Notes: generated from the sequence alone by a model not told the origin. A stretch of 64,000 nucleotides of DNA from Geminisphaera colitermitum TAV2 (GCF_000171235.2 NZ_ABEA03000174.1:1-64000); one strand, 5' to 3'; shown: positions 41,496 to 48,867, counted from the stretch's first letter. Made by a program: numbers and translations.

Positions 41496-41776
41496 GCCGT
41501 TTCGCCCTCCAATTCGCCCGCCAAGGCGTCGATTTCGGCCTCCAGACGGTGTGCTTTATGCAAAAGCGTCAGAAGCTCGGCCTGCGTGCGTGTATGGGCT
41601 CCCGTGCCGATTTCCCGGCGCACGGCGGCGTGCTGTTTGCGCAGTTCCCAAAGCTGCAAACCGCGCCGGGTTTCGTGTGCGGTCAGTTTCCGTTTTCGCT
41701 GCCTATTCCGGGCCGTGGCCGTTTTCCCGCCGCGTTCGCCCAATAAAAAGACCCGGAAACGGCCTGCGCAGGCCAT
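41492..41776 (-). CDS. Small coiled-coil protein, first gene of the minus-strand operon
   Basis: The 94-aa protein has a basic N-terminus (KTATARNRQRKRKLTAHETR) and a long amphipathic helix (AELLTLLHKAHRLEAEIDAL). It is the first gene inside the right end. Function unknown. Confidence 0.5.
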   Translation of the reverse strand: MACAGRFRVFLLGERGGKTATARNRQRKRKLTAHETRRGLQLWELRKQHAAVRREIGTGAHTRTQAELLTLLHKAHRLEAEIDALAGELEGETA

Positions 41777-41899
41777 TTCACGGGCGTTTAACGAGAGAAT
41801 GGGGGGGCGGGGGGGGAGGGTGGCGGTGGCAGCATTTTGCTGCCAAACCGCTGCCAGTCTTTCACTGGCCGTTGTTACTTGCTGATAATCAGCGTGTAA

Positions 41900-41933
41900 A
41901 AATTGGAGGCGCGAGCCGGAATCGAACCGGCGG
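41900..41933. repeat. Right attachment site (attR), inside intact tRNA-Cys
   Basis: 34 bp identical to 19031-19064, covering the 3' part of the functional tRNA-Cys gene. The integrase therefore restored a complete tRNA with phage-carried 3' sequence. Confidence 0.92.
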
Positions 41934-41977
41934 TAGAGCTTTTGCAGAGCTCGGCCTTACCACTTGGCTATCGCGCC
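41904..41977 (-). tRNA. tRNA-Cys (GCA)
   Basis: A 74-nt cloverleaf: acceptor GGCGCGA/TCGCGCC, anticodon stem GAGCT/AGCTC around CTGCAAA (anticodon GCA), T-arm GCCGG-TTCGATT-CCGGC, discriminator U typical of tRNA-Cys, and an encoded CCA. The provirus is integrated at its 3' end. Confidence 0.97.
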
Positions 41978-42060
41978 TTAATCAAAAGGGCCGCGAAATT
42001 GCAGGGATTCACCCGGGCGCGCAAGTCCTGAAAATGTTTTTTCATCGCCACGCCTCCCGT

Positions 42061-42072
42061 CCCCCCCCCCCC
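42061..42072. repeat. Poly-C tract between tRNA-Cys and the IS
   Basis: Twelve C, then TCTCTCCC. On the minus strand it is a G tract after GGGAGAGA. It belongs to the same class as the other homopolymer tracts. The stretch 41978-42106 shows no gene. Confidence 0.75.
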
Positions 42073-42116
42073 TCTCTCCCGCCACGCCCTCCTCGTCACT
42101 CTCCTAGAGCGTGTAG

Positions 42117-42491
42117 TCACGAGATTGAAGCCCAGAGGATGGCACACCTGAATTGGACGGCAGCGAGGAAAGAGGAGGCTCGTTTTGCGTATCGGGTTGC
42201 GATGCCGCGCCATTGTTTGAGTCGTAGGAATGCATTTTCTACCAGATGCCTGATCCGATAAAGATAAGGGTCATATTCGCGTTGTTCTATGCGATTGGTC
42301 TTTGGAGGAATCTGCGGGCAGATGCCTGCGGCCTGCGCCATTTCGATGATGGCGTTGGTGTCATATCCCTTGTCGGCGATCAGATGGTCTGCGGCAATGC
42401 CTTCAATCAACCTGCCAGCCTGTGTGCAATCAGCCGTGGAACCCGCTGTAACAATGACTCGCACCGGCATACCATGCGCATCCACGGCCAA
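42117..42491 (-). CDS. IS5-family transposase, C-terminal part (-1 frame)
   Basis: This frame holds the other catalytic residues: the second Asp in IADKGYD and the Glu in HLVENAFLRLKQWRGI. It lacks its own good start; expression is expected by -1 frameshifting from the N-terminal frame. About 85 bp of overlap exists. The full transposase would be roughly 250 aa. Confidence 0.85.
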   Translation of the reverse strand: MAVDAHGMPVRVIVTAGSTADCTQAGRLIEGIAADHLIADKGYDTNAIIEMAQAAGICPQIPPKTNRIEQREYDPYLYRIRHLVENAFLRLKQWRGIATRYAKRASSFLAAVQFRCAILWASIS

Positions 42492-42895
42492 ATGTAGTTT
42501 GGTGTTTCGCCCCCTTTTGTCAGACCGATCGCCTCGTTTCCACCTCTGGCTCCCGCCGCATGCGGATGGATTTTGACATGACTGGCATCAATCATGAGCC
42601 ACTCGAAATCGGGCTCGTTCATCAGTTCCGACAACAGGCGCTCCCAATGCCCCTTGTCTCTCCAGCGACAAAAACGCCTGTGCGTGTTGCCCCACCCTCC
42701 GTAATCCTCTGGAAGATCCCTCCAAGGCGCACCAGTGCGTAAAATCCACAGAACCGCGTTGAGGAACTTGCGGTTGTCCTCCGCCACCCCTCCCCACGCT
42801 CCTTTCCTTCCAGGTAGCAGCGGCTCCAGAACGCGCCAAACTCGGTCCGAAATATCGTGACGGTGTTGATCTTTCGCCATGCTGACATTCTCCAT
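42407..42895 (-). CDS. IS5-family transposase, N-terminal part
   Basis: A 162-aa protein from the ATG at 42895 (a GTG precedes it). It has the IS5 N-terminal domain (DRVWRVLEPLLPGRKGAWGG, LRTGAPWRDLPEDYGGW) and the first catalytic Asp in LMIDASHVKIHPHA. The frame ends shortly after TKGG. A run ACAAAAGGGGGC at about 42510 is suited to a -1 slip into the second frame, which would give KRGRNTKLHLAVDAHG. Confidence 0.85.
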   Translation of the reverse strand: MENVSMAKDQHRHDISDRVWRVLEPLLPGRKGAWGGVAEDNRKFLNAVLWILRTGAPWRDLPEDYGGWGNTHRRFCRWRDKGHWERLLSELMNEPDFEWLMIDASHVKIHPHAAGARGGNEAIGLTKGGETPNYIWPWMRMVCRCESLLQRVPRLIAHRLAG

Positions 42896-42936
42896 CACGA
42901 AAAAAAACAGTCAATCTTATCTCGTGACTACACGCT

Positions 42937-43764
42937 CTAGCGGACGAAAAACGGGTTGTGCTTTTTCTCCTGCGCCAGCGTGGTCAGCGGGCCGTGGCCG
43001 GGGGCGAGCACGGTGTCGCGCGGGAGGGTGAAGATTTTTTCTTTGTTGTTACGCAGTTGGTCGGCGTAGTGCGTGGCACTGCCGCCCATCGAGGAGGCAA
43101 AAATGGAGTCGCCACACACCGCCAGCGGCCAACTCACGCCGGTGACAAAAAACGTCGTCAGACCGGGCGAGTGTCCCGATGTGAGCAGCGTTTTGATCGA
43201 GATGGGGCCGATGTGGAAATAGGCGCCTTCAACGAAGGTGCGCGCGCCGGGATGGGAGATCGTCTCGCGTTCGTGCGACCAGACTTCGGCGCCGGTCGCG
43301 GCGGCGAGGCGCGCGAGGTCGGCGATGTGGTCCTCGTGCGTGTGGGTGAGCAGCAGGTGACGAACGCGGAGTTTTTCGGTCTCGATGATGTCGAGCATGG
43401 CGGAGCAATCCGTCCCGGTGTCGAAGGCCGCGGCCTCGCGCGTGCGGGCGTCCCAAATCAGGTAACTGTTCACCGTCATGTCACCGTCGCCATAGCGGGT
43501 GTTGAACATGGCGAAGCCGCGCGGGAAAACGGGCTGCGTGGGATACCATTTTTTGTTGGCAAGGTCTTCGAGCGCATCAGGCGAGAGGCGGAGATGGCGG
43601 GCGATGCGGCGAATGACGGCCACCTGGACTTTGCCGCCTTTGACGGCTTGCAGGTCTTCGAGCGAGACGCCGGCGCGGCTGGCGAGGTTTTCGTCGGTGA
43701 GGTGGAGGCCGCGCTGGGCTTTGCCAATGACGTCGGTGAAATTGTCTTCGAGTGGAATCCGCAT
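42937..43764 (-). CDS. Metallo-beta-lactamase-fold hydrolase with N-terminal helix-turn-helix
   Basis: A 275-aa protein from the ATG of MRIPLEDNFTDV; an in-frame TTG 9 bp upstream is the alternative. Residues 1-65 form an HTH-like domain (DENLASRAGVSLEDLQAVKG). The rest is a glyoxalase II-like domain with the zinc motif THTHEDHIADL, a second His in TSGHSPG, the Asp in VCGDSIF and the last His in APGHGP. It probably hydrolyses a thioester or similar. Its TAG stop is formed at the junction with the IS element and gives an unchanged C-terminus. Confidence 0.85.
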   Translation of the reverse strand: MRIPLEDNFTDVIGKAQRGLHLTDENLASRAGVSLEDLQAVKGGKVQVAVIRRIARHLRLSPDALEDLANKKWYPTQPVFPRGFAMFNTRYGDGDMTVNSYLIWDARTREAAAFDTGTDCSAMLDIIETEKLRVRHLLLTHTHEDHIADLARLAAATGAEVWSHERETISHPGARTFVEGAYFHIGPISIKTLLTSGHSPGLTTFFVTGVSWPLAVCGDSIFASSMGGSATHYADQLRNNKEKIFTLPRDTVLAPGHGPLTTLAQEKKHNPFFVR

Positions 43765-43862
43765 GACCGCCAAGTGAGGCGGGAATGCGCCGGGGCCGAA
43801 AGGCTAAAGATTGGCGCTCGACGTGTCGGCGGAGGAAAACACAGTGATCGTTTTTCTTCCGC

Positions 43863-45245
43863 ATGCCTGTTTTCCCGCGTTCCTCACTCCTCCGATTTTT
43901 CGCCGTTGTTGTGTTCCCCCTTCTGGCTCTCATGGCTTGCAGCGCACGCAAGAAACCCGTTGCTCCCGCTACTCCCGCACCGACAGCCGCCCCGGTGGCT
44001 GCCGCTCCCGTGGCGCCTGCGCCGACGGTGAGTTTTCCGTCCGCTCCGCCCGTCGTATATCCGGTGATGCTGGGCATTGATGTGCTGGAGGAAACGGGAT
44101 TTCGGGCCGTGGCAGGGAAAAAGATCGGACTGCTCACGCATCAGGCGGGCGTCAACCGCCGGGGCGAGAGCACGATCAACGTGTTGCGTCGCGCTCCGCA
44201 GACAAAACTCGTGGCTCTCTTCGCACCCGAACACAGCCTGTCGGGACAGGTGAAGGCGTCGGTGAATTTTGGCGACGAAATCCACACGCCGACGGGTTTG
44301 CCGGTGTATTCGTTGCACGGCAAAAACCGCAAACCCACGCCCGCCCAGTTGAAGGGACTCGATGCGGTGGTCATCGATTTGCAGGACATCGGCGTGCGCT
44401 CCTATACGTTTACCGTGGCCATGCGTTATACGATGGACGCGTGCTTTGCGGCGGGCGTGGAGGTGATCGTGCTCGACCGTCCCAATCCTCTCGGCGGACT
44501 CAAGGTGGACGGTCCCTCGCTGGACAAGGAATTGATGAGCGGGGTGGGTGCGTTTCGCGTGCCGTATGTCCACGGACTCACGATCGGGGAACTGGCGCGC
44601 ATCGCGGCGATGATGCCCGGCGTGCTCGACGTTCCCGAATCCGTGCGCGTCAAGGGACGCCTGACCATCGTGCCCATGCGCGGCTGGCGGCGCTCGATGC
44701 GCTGGCCGGAGACGGGATTAACCTTCGTGCCGACTTCGCCCATGGTGCGCGATTTCAGCGCGGTGATCGGCTATGCCATGACCGGGCTCGGCTGCGAATA
44801 CAGCGGTTTCAAACACGGCGTGGGCAAGGAACATCCGTTTCGCGGGTTGAGCTTCAAGGGCAAGAAACCTGAGCAACTGGCCGCCGATCTCACTGCGCTC
44901 AAGATCAACGGCGTCGGGTTTCGCAAGATCAACGGCACGGCCCTCGATGGCAAACCGGCGAGCGCGCTTTACGTCGAGATCACGAATTGGGACGCGTGGG
45001 AGCCGACGCAATTGAGCTTTGAACTGATGCGGCTCGCGTGCCGCTACAATCCGCCCAATCCCTTCGCGGCGCTCAACGCGCAAGAGACGCGCAGTTTCAA
45101 TATCCATGTCGGTTCGATGGCGTGGTGGAACGCGCTGAAGCGCGATGGTGCGAAGGTGAATCTCGAAGGTTTTCGTTCCGAGTGGGCGCGCCTCAATGCG
45201 GTGTATCAGCAGAATACGCGGCGGTATTGGCTGTATCAGCCGTAG
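43863..45245 (+). CDS. DUF1343 lipoprotein, NamZ-type exo-beta-N-acetylmuramidase
   Basis: The 460-aa protein has a lipoprotein signal (VVVFPLLALMAC), an Ala/Pro linker, and a DUF1343 domain from about residue 65: GKKIGLLTHQAGVNRRG, LVALFAPEHSL, LDAVVIDLQDIGVRSYTF, VIVLDRPNPLGG, VPYVHGLTIGELA, FVPTSPMVRDFS. NamZ enzymes release terminal N-acetylmuramic acid from peptidoglycan fragments. Export and lipidation place it in the periplasm for cell-wall recycling. It is convergent with cimA. Confidence 0.87.
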   Translation: MPVFPRSSLLRFFAVVVFPLLALMACSARKKPVAPATPAPTAAPVAAAPVAPAPTVSFPSAPPVVYPVMLGIDVLEETGFRAVAGKKIGLLTHQAGVNRRGESTINVLRRAPQTKLVALFAPEHSLSGQVKASVNFGDEIHTPTGLPVYSLHGKNRKPTPAQLKGLDAVVIDLQDIGVRSYTFTVAMRYTMDACFAAGVEVIVLDRPNPLGGLKVDGPSLDKELMSGVGAFRVPYVHGLTIGELARIAAMMPGVLDVPESVRVKGRLTIVPMRGWRRSMRWPETGLTFVPTSPMVRDFSAVIGYAMTGLGCEYSGFKHGVGKEHPFRGLSFKGKKPEQLAADLTALKINGVGFRKINGTALDGKPASALYVEITNWDAWEPTQLSFELMRLACRYNPPNPFAALNAQETRSFNIHVGSMAWWNALKRDGAKVNLEGFRSEWARLNAVYQQNTRRYWLYQP

Positions 45246-45276
45246 CGCGTGAAGGCGGGAGGGCAGGGGCGGGCAG

Positions 45277-45430
45277 GTCAGGAGACCTATACGCGCTAAC
45301 ATGTTTCGTTTTTTCTTCATTTTTTGATTCAAACCAGCCTTTTAAATCTAAAAATCGCTGTTTTCTGCTGAAATAATCTCAAGAAATGCGTGGCGATTGA
45401 AAAGATGTTAGCGCGTATAGGTCAGGAGAC
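45277..45430. mobile_element. 134-bp MITE-like insertion with 10-bp target duplication
   Basis: The element (45287-45420) has 16-bp inverted ends CTATACGCGCTAACAT and an AT-rich interior without a gene. It is flanked on both sides by the 10-bp GTCAGGAGAC. Removing it restores a GGGCGGG...CCCGCCC hairpin between namZ and cimA, so it split a repeat unit or terminator. A non-autonomous transposon is the best reading. Confidence 0.85.
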
Positions 45431-47023
45431 CCGCCCTCCAGTGGTGAACAGCTTGTAGTTGACGGCGTCGATCAGCGCCTCCCAGGAGGCGTCGATGACG
45501 TTGTCGCTCACGCCGACGGTGCCCCAGGTGTCCTGGCGGTCGCTGGATTCGACGATGACGCGGGTGCGGCTGTTGGCGCCGTTGCGTCCGTCGAGGATGC
45601 GGACCTTGAAGTCGCGCAACACGACGTCCTTGATCTGTGGATACGCTTCCTCCAAGGCGAGGCGGAGGGCTTTGTCGAGCGCGCCGACGGGGCCGCTGCA
45701 CTCGGCCACGGTGTGGCAGGAGCGGCCGTCGATGGTGAGCTTGACGGTGGCCTCGGCCACAAGACGGTCGCCTTCGCGCTCGACGATCACTCGGTAGCTC
45801 TGGACTTCAAAAAAGGTGCGGGCGCGGTCAAGGGTGCGGGCAAGGAGGAGTTTGAGCGAGGCGTCGGCGGCTTCGAATTCGTAGCCGCGAAATTCGAGGT
45901 CCTTGAGTTGTTCGATGAGGGTCTTCATCTGCGGGGCTTTTTCGTCGAGGTCGAAGCCGAGTTCGCGGGCCTTCATGGCGATGCTGGAGCGTCCTGCCAT
46001 GTCGGATACAAGGACGCGGGTGCGGTTGCCGACGAGGGCGGGGTCGATGTGCTCGTAGGAGGATTTTACTTTTTGCGCGGCGTTGGCGTGGAGGCCGCCT
46101 TTGTGGGCAAAGGCGGAGAGACCGGTGTAGGGGGCTTTGGTGTCGGGTTTGAGGTTGGCGAGTTCGTCAAAGTAGAGGGAGAGTTCGCGGAGTTTCTTGA
46201 GGTTGGGGGCGCAGTGGGCGGAGCGGCCCATTTTGAGGATGAGGCTGGGGAGCACGGTGACGAGGTTGGCGTTGCCGGTGCGTTCGCCGTAGCCGTTGAC
46301 AGTGCCTTGCACGAGCGTGGCGCCGGCAGAGACGCCGGCGAGGGTGAGGGCGACGCCGAGGCCGCTGTCGTTGTGGCAATGCACGCCGACTTTGTCGCCG
46401 CCAAATTCGGAGGCGACGCGCGCGACGATGGTTTTGAAGTCGTCCACGAGAGTGCCGCCATTGGTGTCGCAGAGGGTGAGGCAGCGGGCGCCGCCGTGAA
46501 GGGCGGCGGAGAGGGTGCGCAGGGCGTAGTCGGGGTCGGCCTTGTAGCCGTCGAAGAAGTGTTCGGCGTCGTACACGACTTCGCGCCCTTGGGCAGCAAG
46601 CCATGCGACGGAGTCGGCGATCATGGCGAGGTTTTCTTCGAGGGTGGTGCGGAGGATTTCGGTGACGTGGAGTTTCCAGGTTTTGCCGACAAGGGTCATG
46701 ACGGGCATGCCGCTGTCGAGGAGGGTGCGGAGTTGGGGGTCTTCGGAGGCTTTGATGCCGGCGCGGCGGGTGGAGCCGAAGGCGGCGAGGCGGGCGTGCT
46801 TGAGGCGGAGGTTTTGCGCTTCGGCAAAGAAGGTGATGTCGCGGGGGTTGGAGCCGGGGAAGCCGCCTTCGATGTAGTCCACGCCAAATTGGTCGAGTTT
46901 TTCCGCGATGAGGAGTTTGTCGGTCACGGAGAAGCTGATGCCTTCCCCCTGCGTGCCGTCGCGGAGGGTGGTGTCGTAGATTTTTACGGGTTGGGCGGTG
47001 GGTGTCTGGGTCGTCGTGGTCAT
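45422..47023 (-). CDS. cimA: Citramalate synthase
   Basis: A 533-aa protein from the ATG of MTTTTQTPTAQPVKIYD; the frame stays open upstream to 47164. It joins pyruvate and acetyl-CoA to citramalate, the entry to threonine-independent isoleucine synthesis. The DRE-TIM barrel shows IYDTTLRDGTQGEGISFSV, YIEGGFPGSNPRD, LCDTNGG and VHCHNDSGLGVA; the C-terminal LeuA-type regulatory domain starts near 390. This long LeuA2-type form differs from isopropylmalate synthase. A terminator-like hairpin just upstream may regulate it. Confidence 0.92.
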   Translation of the reverse strand: MTTTTQTPTAQPVKIYDTTLRDGTQGEGISFSVTDKLLIAEKLDQFGVDYIEGGFPGSNPRDITFFAEAQNLRLKHARLAAFGSTRRAGIKASEDPQLRTLLDSGMPVMTLVGKTWKLHVTEILRTTLEENLAMIADSVAWLAAQGREVVYDAEHFFDGYKADPDYALRTLSAALHGGARCLTLCDTNGGTLVDDFKTIVARVASEFGGDKVGVHCHNDSGLGVALTLAGVSAGATLVQGTVNGYGERTGNANLVTVLPSLILKMGRSAHCAPNLKKLRELSLYFDELANLKPDTKAPYTGLSAFAHKGGLHANAAQKVKSSYEHIDPALVGNRTRVLVSDMAGRSSIAMKARELGFDLDEKAPQMKTLIEQLKDLEFRGYEFEAADASLKLLLARTLDRARTFFEVQSYRVIVEREGDRLVAEATVKLTIDGRSCHTVAECSGPVGALDKALRLALEEAYPQIKDVVLRDFKVRILDGRNGANSRTRVIVESSDRQDTWGTVGVSDNVIDASWEALIDAVNYKLFTTGGRVS

Positions 47024-47082
47024 TGGAAAAGGATCGGTGAGTGGAGAGGGTGGGATCGGAGTCGGGAATGGAAAATAAGAAC

Positions 47083-47122
47083 AAAAAACCCCGGGCGTCG
47101 GGCCCGGGGCGATGATGAAAAT
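47083..47122 (-). promoter_or_regulatory. Candidate transcription attenuator before cimA
   Basis: On the minus strand, codons ATT TTC ATC ATC (47122-47111) run directly into a stem (CCCCGGG paired with CCCGGGG, 47089-47109) followed by six T. They belong to a reading frame starting at 47164 or 47161. Stalling at Ile codons would cover the stem base and prevent termination. The frame is in phase with cimA and has no stop, so it may be an N-terminal extension instead. Confidence 0.55.
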
Positions 47123-47300
47123 CGGCGTAGATGGAAAAAAGTAAGTGCGTTTACGCCGCATCATGCCGCCCGGGCTGGTGGGCGGTAATAATAATGATGG
47201 CGGCGGTAATTCGGCGGTCGGTCATATCAACAGGGCGTGGATGAGAAGGGAATGCAGGGCGGGCTGTCGAGCGCATAGTGAGGGCTTGTCGCTGGAAGGA

Positions 47301-47314
47301 GGGGGGGGGGGGGG
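47301..47314. repeat. Poly-G tract
   Basis: Fourteen G in the gap between cimA and the TauE-like gene (47024-47529). This gap otherwise holds the attenuator region, a two-hairpin repeat at 47351 and a second G tract at 47508-47517; no gene is seen. Confidence 0.75.
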
Positions 47315-47350
47315 CAATCCCCGCTGGAACGCGGCGCAGCCGCGTTTTTC

Positions 47351-47402
47351 CGGATGGGCGGTGCTTCGCACCGTCTGGCGGGTCGGGGAGACCCGCCCTC
47401 CG
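47351..47402. repeat. Two-hairpin intergenic repeat, copy 1
   Basis: CGGATGGGCGGTGCTTCGCA then CCGTC and GGCGGGTC...GACCCGCC. The first stem is GGTGC/GCACC and the second GGCGGGTC/GACCCGCC. A second copy at 48332-48381 has GGCAC/GTGCC in the first stem, a paired change that preserves the hairpin. It resembles a REP/BIME unit. Confidence 0.65.
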
Positions 47403-47529
47403 CAACATCCTGTTTCTTGGGGGGCCAGGGGGTTGCTTTCGTCGGATTTTGCGCTTCCGTTGGGCGCTTGATTGAGGGGCTTCCTTTTCCCTTTTTTCCC
47501 CTTGCCCGGGGGGGGGGAGACGCCTGCCA

Positions 47530-48291
47530 ATGACCATGACTTTTGCAGACTATGGAGCGGTGTTGATTATGGGGCTGCTGGGCAGCGGGCATTGCATCGG
47601 CATGTGCGCTCCGTTTGCACTGGCGGTTGGCGTAGGGGGGGGGGGGAGGGGAGGGGCGCGGCGGCGGGCGGCGGTGGCGCGGCATGTGGCGTATCAGTTT
47701 GGCAAGGCGACGTCCTACGTGTTTTTAGGGTTGCTCCTGCTCGCGGCGGGAGAGTTGGCGGGAAGTGCAACGTCTTCGATGTCGCCGGCGTCGGTGCAGG
47801 GCGTGGTGGCTTGGGTCGCCGGTCTGGTGATGGTGGGGCTGGGGTTGGGTTATGCGCTGGAGTGGAGGCCGGCGTTGTTCACGGCGGCAGCGGAGCGGCT
47901 GGGGGGGGGGGCCTGCGGGGTGATGCGGGCGTTGTGGCAATCAACGTCGGTGTGGAAGAGCGTGTTGATTGGCTGGCTCAACGGGTTTTTGCCGTGCGGA
48001 TTGTCGCTGGCGGCGTTGCTTTATCTGGTGGGGCAGGGGTCGGTGCTGGGCGTGGTGACGGGGGCGTATGTTTTCGGTTTCGCAACGTTGCCGGGGTTGT
48101 TGTTGGTCACGCTGGCAGGGCACCGGGTGAGCGCGGATTCACGGCGCTGGCTGACGCGGCTGGCCGGGGTGGTTTTGGTGGTTTTTGGCGTGCTCATGTT
48201 GCTGCGCAGCGCGGGGGTGGTGGGGGGGCATGGGCATGAAATGGGGCATGAACCTCCGGCGTCCAGAGGGGTGAGTTGTTGCAAGGGGTGA
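47530..48291 (+). CDS. TauE/SafE-like or DsbD-like membrane transporter
   Basis: The 253-aa protein has at least six hydrophobic helices, the GSGHCIGMCAPFALAV segment typical of heavy-metal/sulfite-exporter-like (cytochrome biogenesis type) proteins, a Pro-Cys-Gly motif in NGFLPCGLSLAALLYLVGQG and a His-rich C-terminus (GGHGHEMGHE). It may move metals or thiol equivalents. Two G runs, 12 G at 47635-47646 and 11 G at 47901-47911, lie in the coding region and encode Gly runs, making it a candidate for slipped-strand variation. Confidence 0.75.
   Translation: MTMTFADYGAVLIMGLLGSGHCIGMCAPFALAVGVGGGGRGGARRRAAVARHVAYQFGKATSYVFLGLLLLAAGELAGSATSSMSPASVQGVVAWVAGLVMVGLGLGYALEWRPALFTAAAERLGGGACGVMRALWQSTSVWKSVLIGWLNGFLPCGLSLAALLYLVGQGSVLGVVTGAYVFGFATLPGLLLVTLAGHRVSADSRRWLTRLAGVVLVVFGVLMLLRSAGVVGGHGHEMGHEPPASRGVSCCKG
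47635..47656. repeat. Poly-G tract inside the TauE-like gene
   Basis: Twelve G, A, four G, A, four G. The frame is intact as written; loss or gain of one G would truncate or change the protein after about residue 40. Confidence 0.8.
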
Positions 48292-48331
48292 GGTCTGGCG
48301 TAGCTGATGTTACGCGCGACATGCGGCTTTT

Positions 48332-48381
48332 CGGATGGGCGGCACTTCGTGCCGTCGGCGGGTCGGGAGACCCGCCCTCCG
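48332..48381. repeat. Two-hairpin intergenic repeat, copy 2
   Basis: Same layout as 47351-47402, with GGCAC/GTGCC in the first stem and GGCGGGTC/GACCCGCC in the second. It lies between the convergent TauE-like and TPR genes and could end both transcripts. Confidence 0.65.
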
Positions 48382-48867
48382 TTATTTCAAACGGGCGGCG
48401 TGGTGGCGGAGGGCGCGCTGCTGGGCCATGAGTTCGGGGGCCTCGGTGGTGTCGAGGAGTAATTCGAGGAGTTCGCGGAGGGCGTCCGCGGGACGGGCGG
48501 CGTCGTGCAGGGCGAGGGCGAGCCAGGGGAGCAATTCGGGGTTGTCGGGGAACTGGAGGCGCGCGGTTTCGAGCGTGGAGACGGCGCGGGCGGGCGCGCC
48601 GGTGAGTCGCTGGCAGTTGGCGAGGCCAATGAGGGCGCCGATGTGCTCGCCGGGATCGGAGAGGCCGAGGGCGAGGGCTTGTTCGTAGTGGGGGAGGGCG
48701 TCGGCGGGGCGGTCGAGGGTGTCGAGGGTCCAGGCGAGTTGATACTGGATTTCGGCCACGCGCGGGTGGCGTGTATCCAGGTCGCGGAGACGCGGGACAA
48801 GGGTGTCGGTCTGCCCGCCGTGGCGGGAGCCGATGATGGCGTCGAGAATGGGTTTCCAGTCGGACAT
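48382..48867 (-). CDS. TPR-repeat protein
   Basis: The 161-aa protein consists of about four TPR helical pairs: HPRVAEIQYQLAWTLDTLDR, ADALPHYEQALALGLSDPGE, TGAPARAVSTLETARLQFPD and LPWLALALHDAARPADALRE. Such proteins mediate protein contacts. It starts 17 bp after the glmS stop and is probably in the same transcript. Confidence 0.8.
   Translation of the reverse strand: MSDWKPILDAIIGSRHGGQTDTLVPRLRDLDTRHPRVAEIQYQLAWTLDTLDRPADALPHYEQALALGLSDPGEHIGALIGLANCQRLTGAPARAVSTLETARLQFPDNPELLPWLALALHDAARPADALRELLELLLDTTEAPELMAQQRALRHHAARLK

Larger units (their letters stand above)
19031..41933. mobile_element. Integrated tailless-type provirus in tRNA-Cys
   Basis: The element is bounded by 34-bp direct repeats covering the T-arm and acceptor end of tRNA-Cys, with a tyrosine recombinase just inside the left end. 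Inside are an HUH replication initiator, a short A32/P9-like ATPase, a probable double-jelly-roll capsid protein, a methyltransferase, a DpdA-like enzyme and many small membrane proteins, mostly in one overlapping minus-strand array. No terminase, portal, tape-measure or tail sheath protein was recognised. This fits tailless PM2/FLiP-like or PRD1-like viruses, but at about 22.9 kb it is larger than their usual 9-15 kb. An inovirus-like origin is the main alternative. Confidence 0.8.
42107..42937 (-). mobile_element. IS5-family insertion sequence
   Basis: An 831-bp element with inverted repeats of 18-19 bp beginning GAGCGTGTAGTCACGAGAT at the left, matched at the right end. TA (or CTAG, if the outer bases are counted) is duplicated at both flanks. 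It encodes a two-frame DDE transposase. The right end falls in the stop codon of the metallo-hydrolase gene. Confidence 0.9.

Noticed and set aside
35377-41776. Interpretation of the provirus as an inovirus (filamentous phage)
   Set aside because: An HUH Rep, an ATPase and small membrane proteins would fit, but the element is too large, the ATPase lacks the usual membrane anchor, and a 318-aa protein with a repeated jelly-roll-type pattern is present. Kept only as an alternative.
42117-42898. Transposase as a pseudogene because it is in two frames
   Set aside because: Both halves are intact, the inverted ends match, and a slippery sequence lies at the right place, so programmed frameshifting is more likely.
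45713-47188. 491-codon plus-strand frame opposite cimA
   Set aside because: Composition is Val/Gly/Glu-rich with no recognisable domain, while the opposite strand encodes a complete citramalate synthase.
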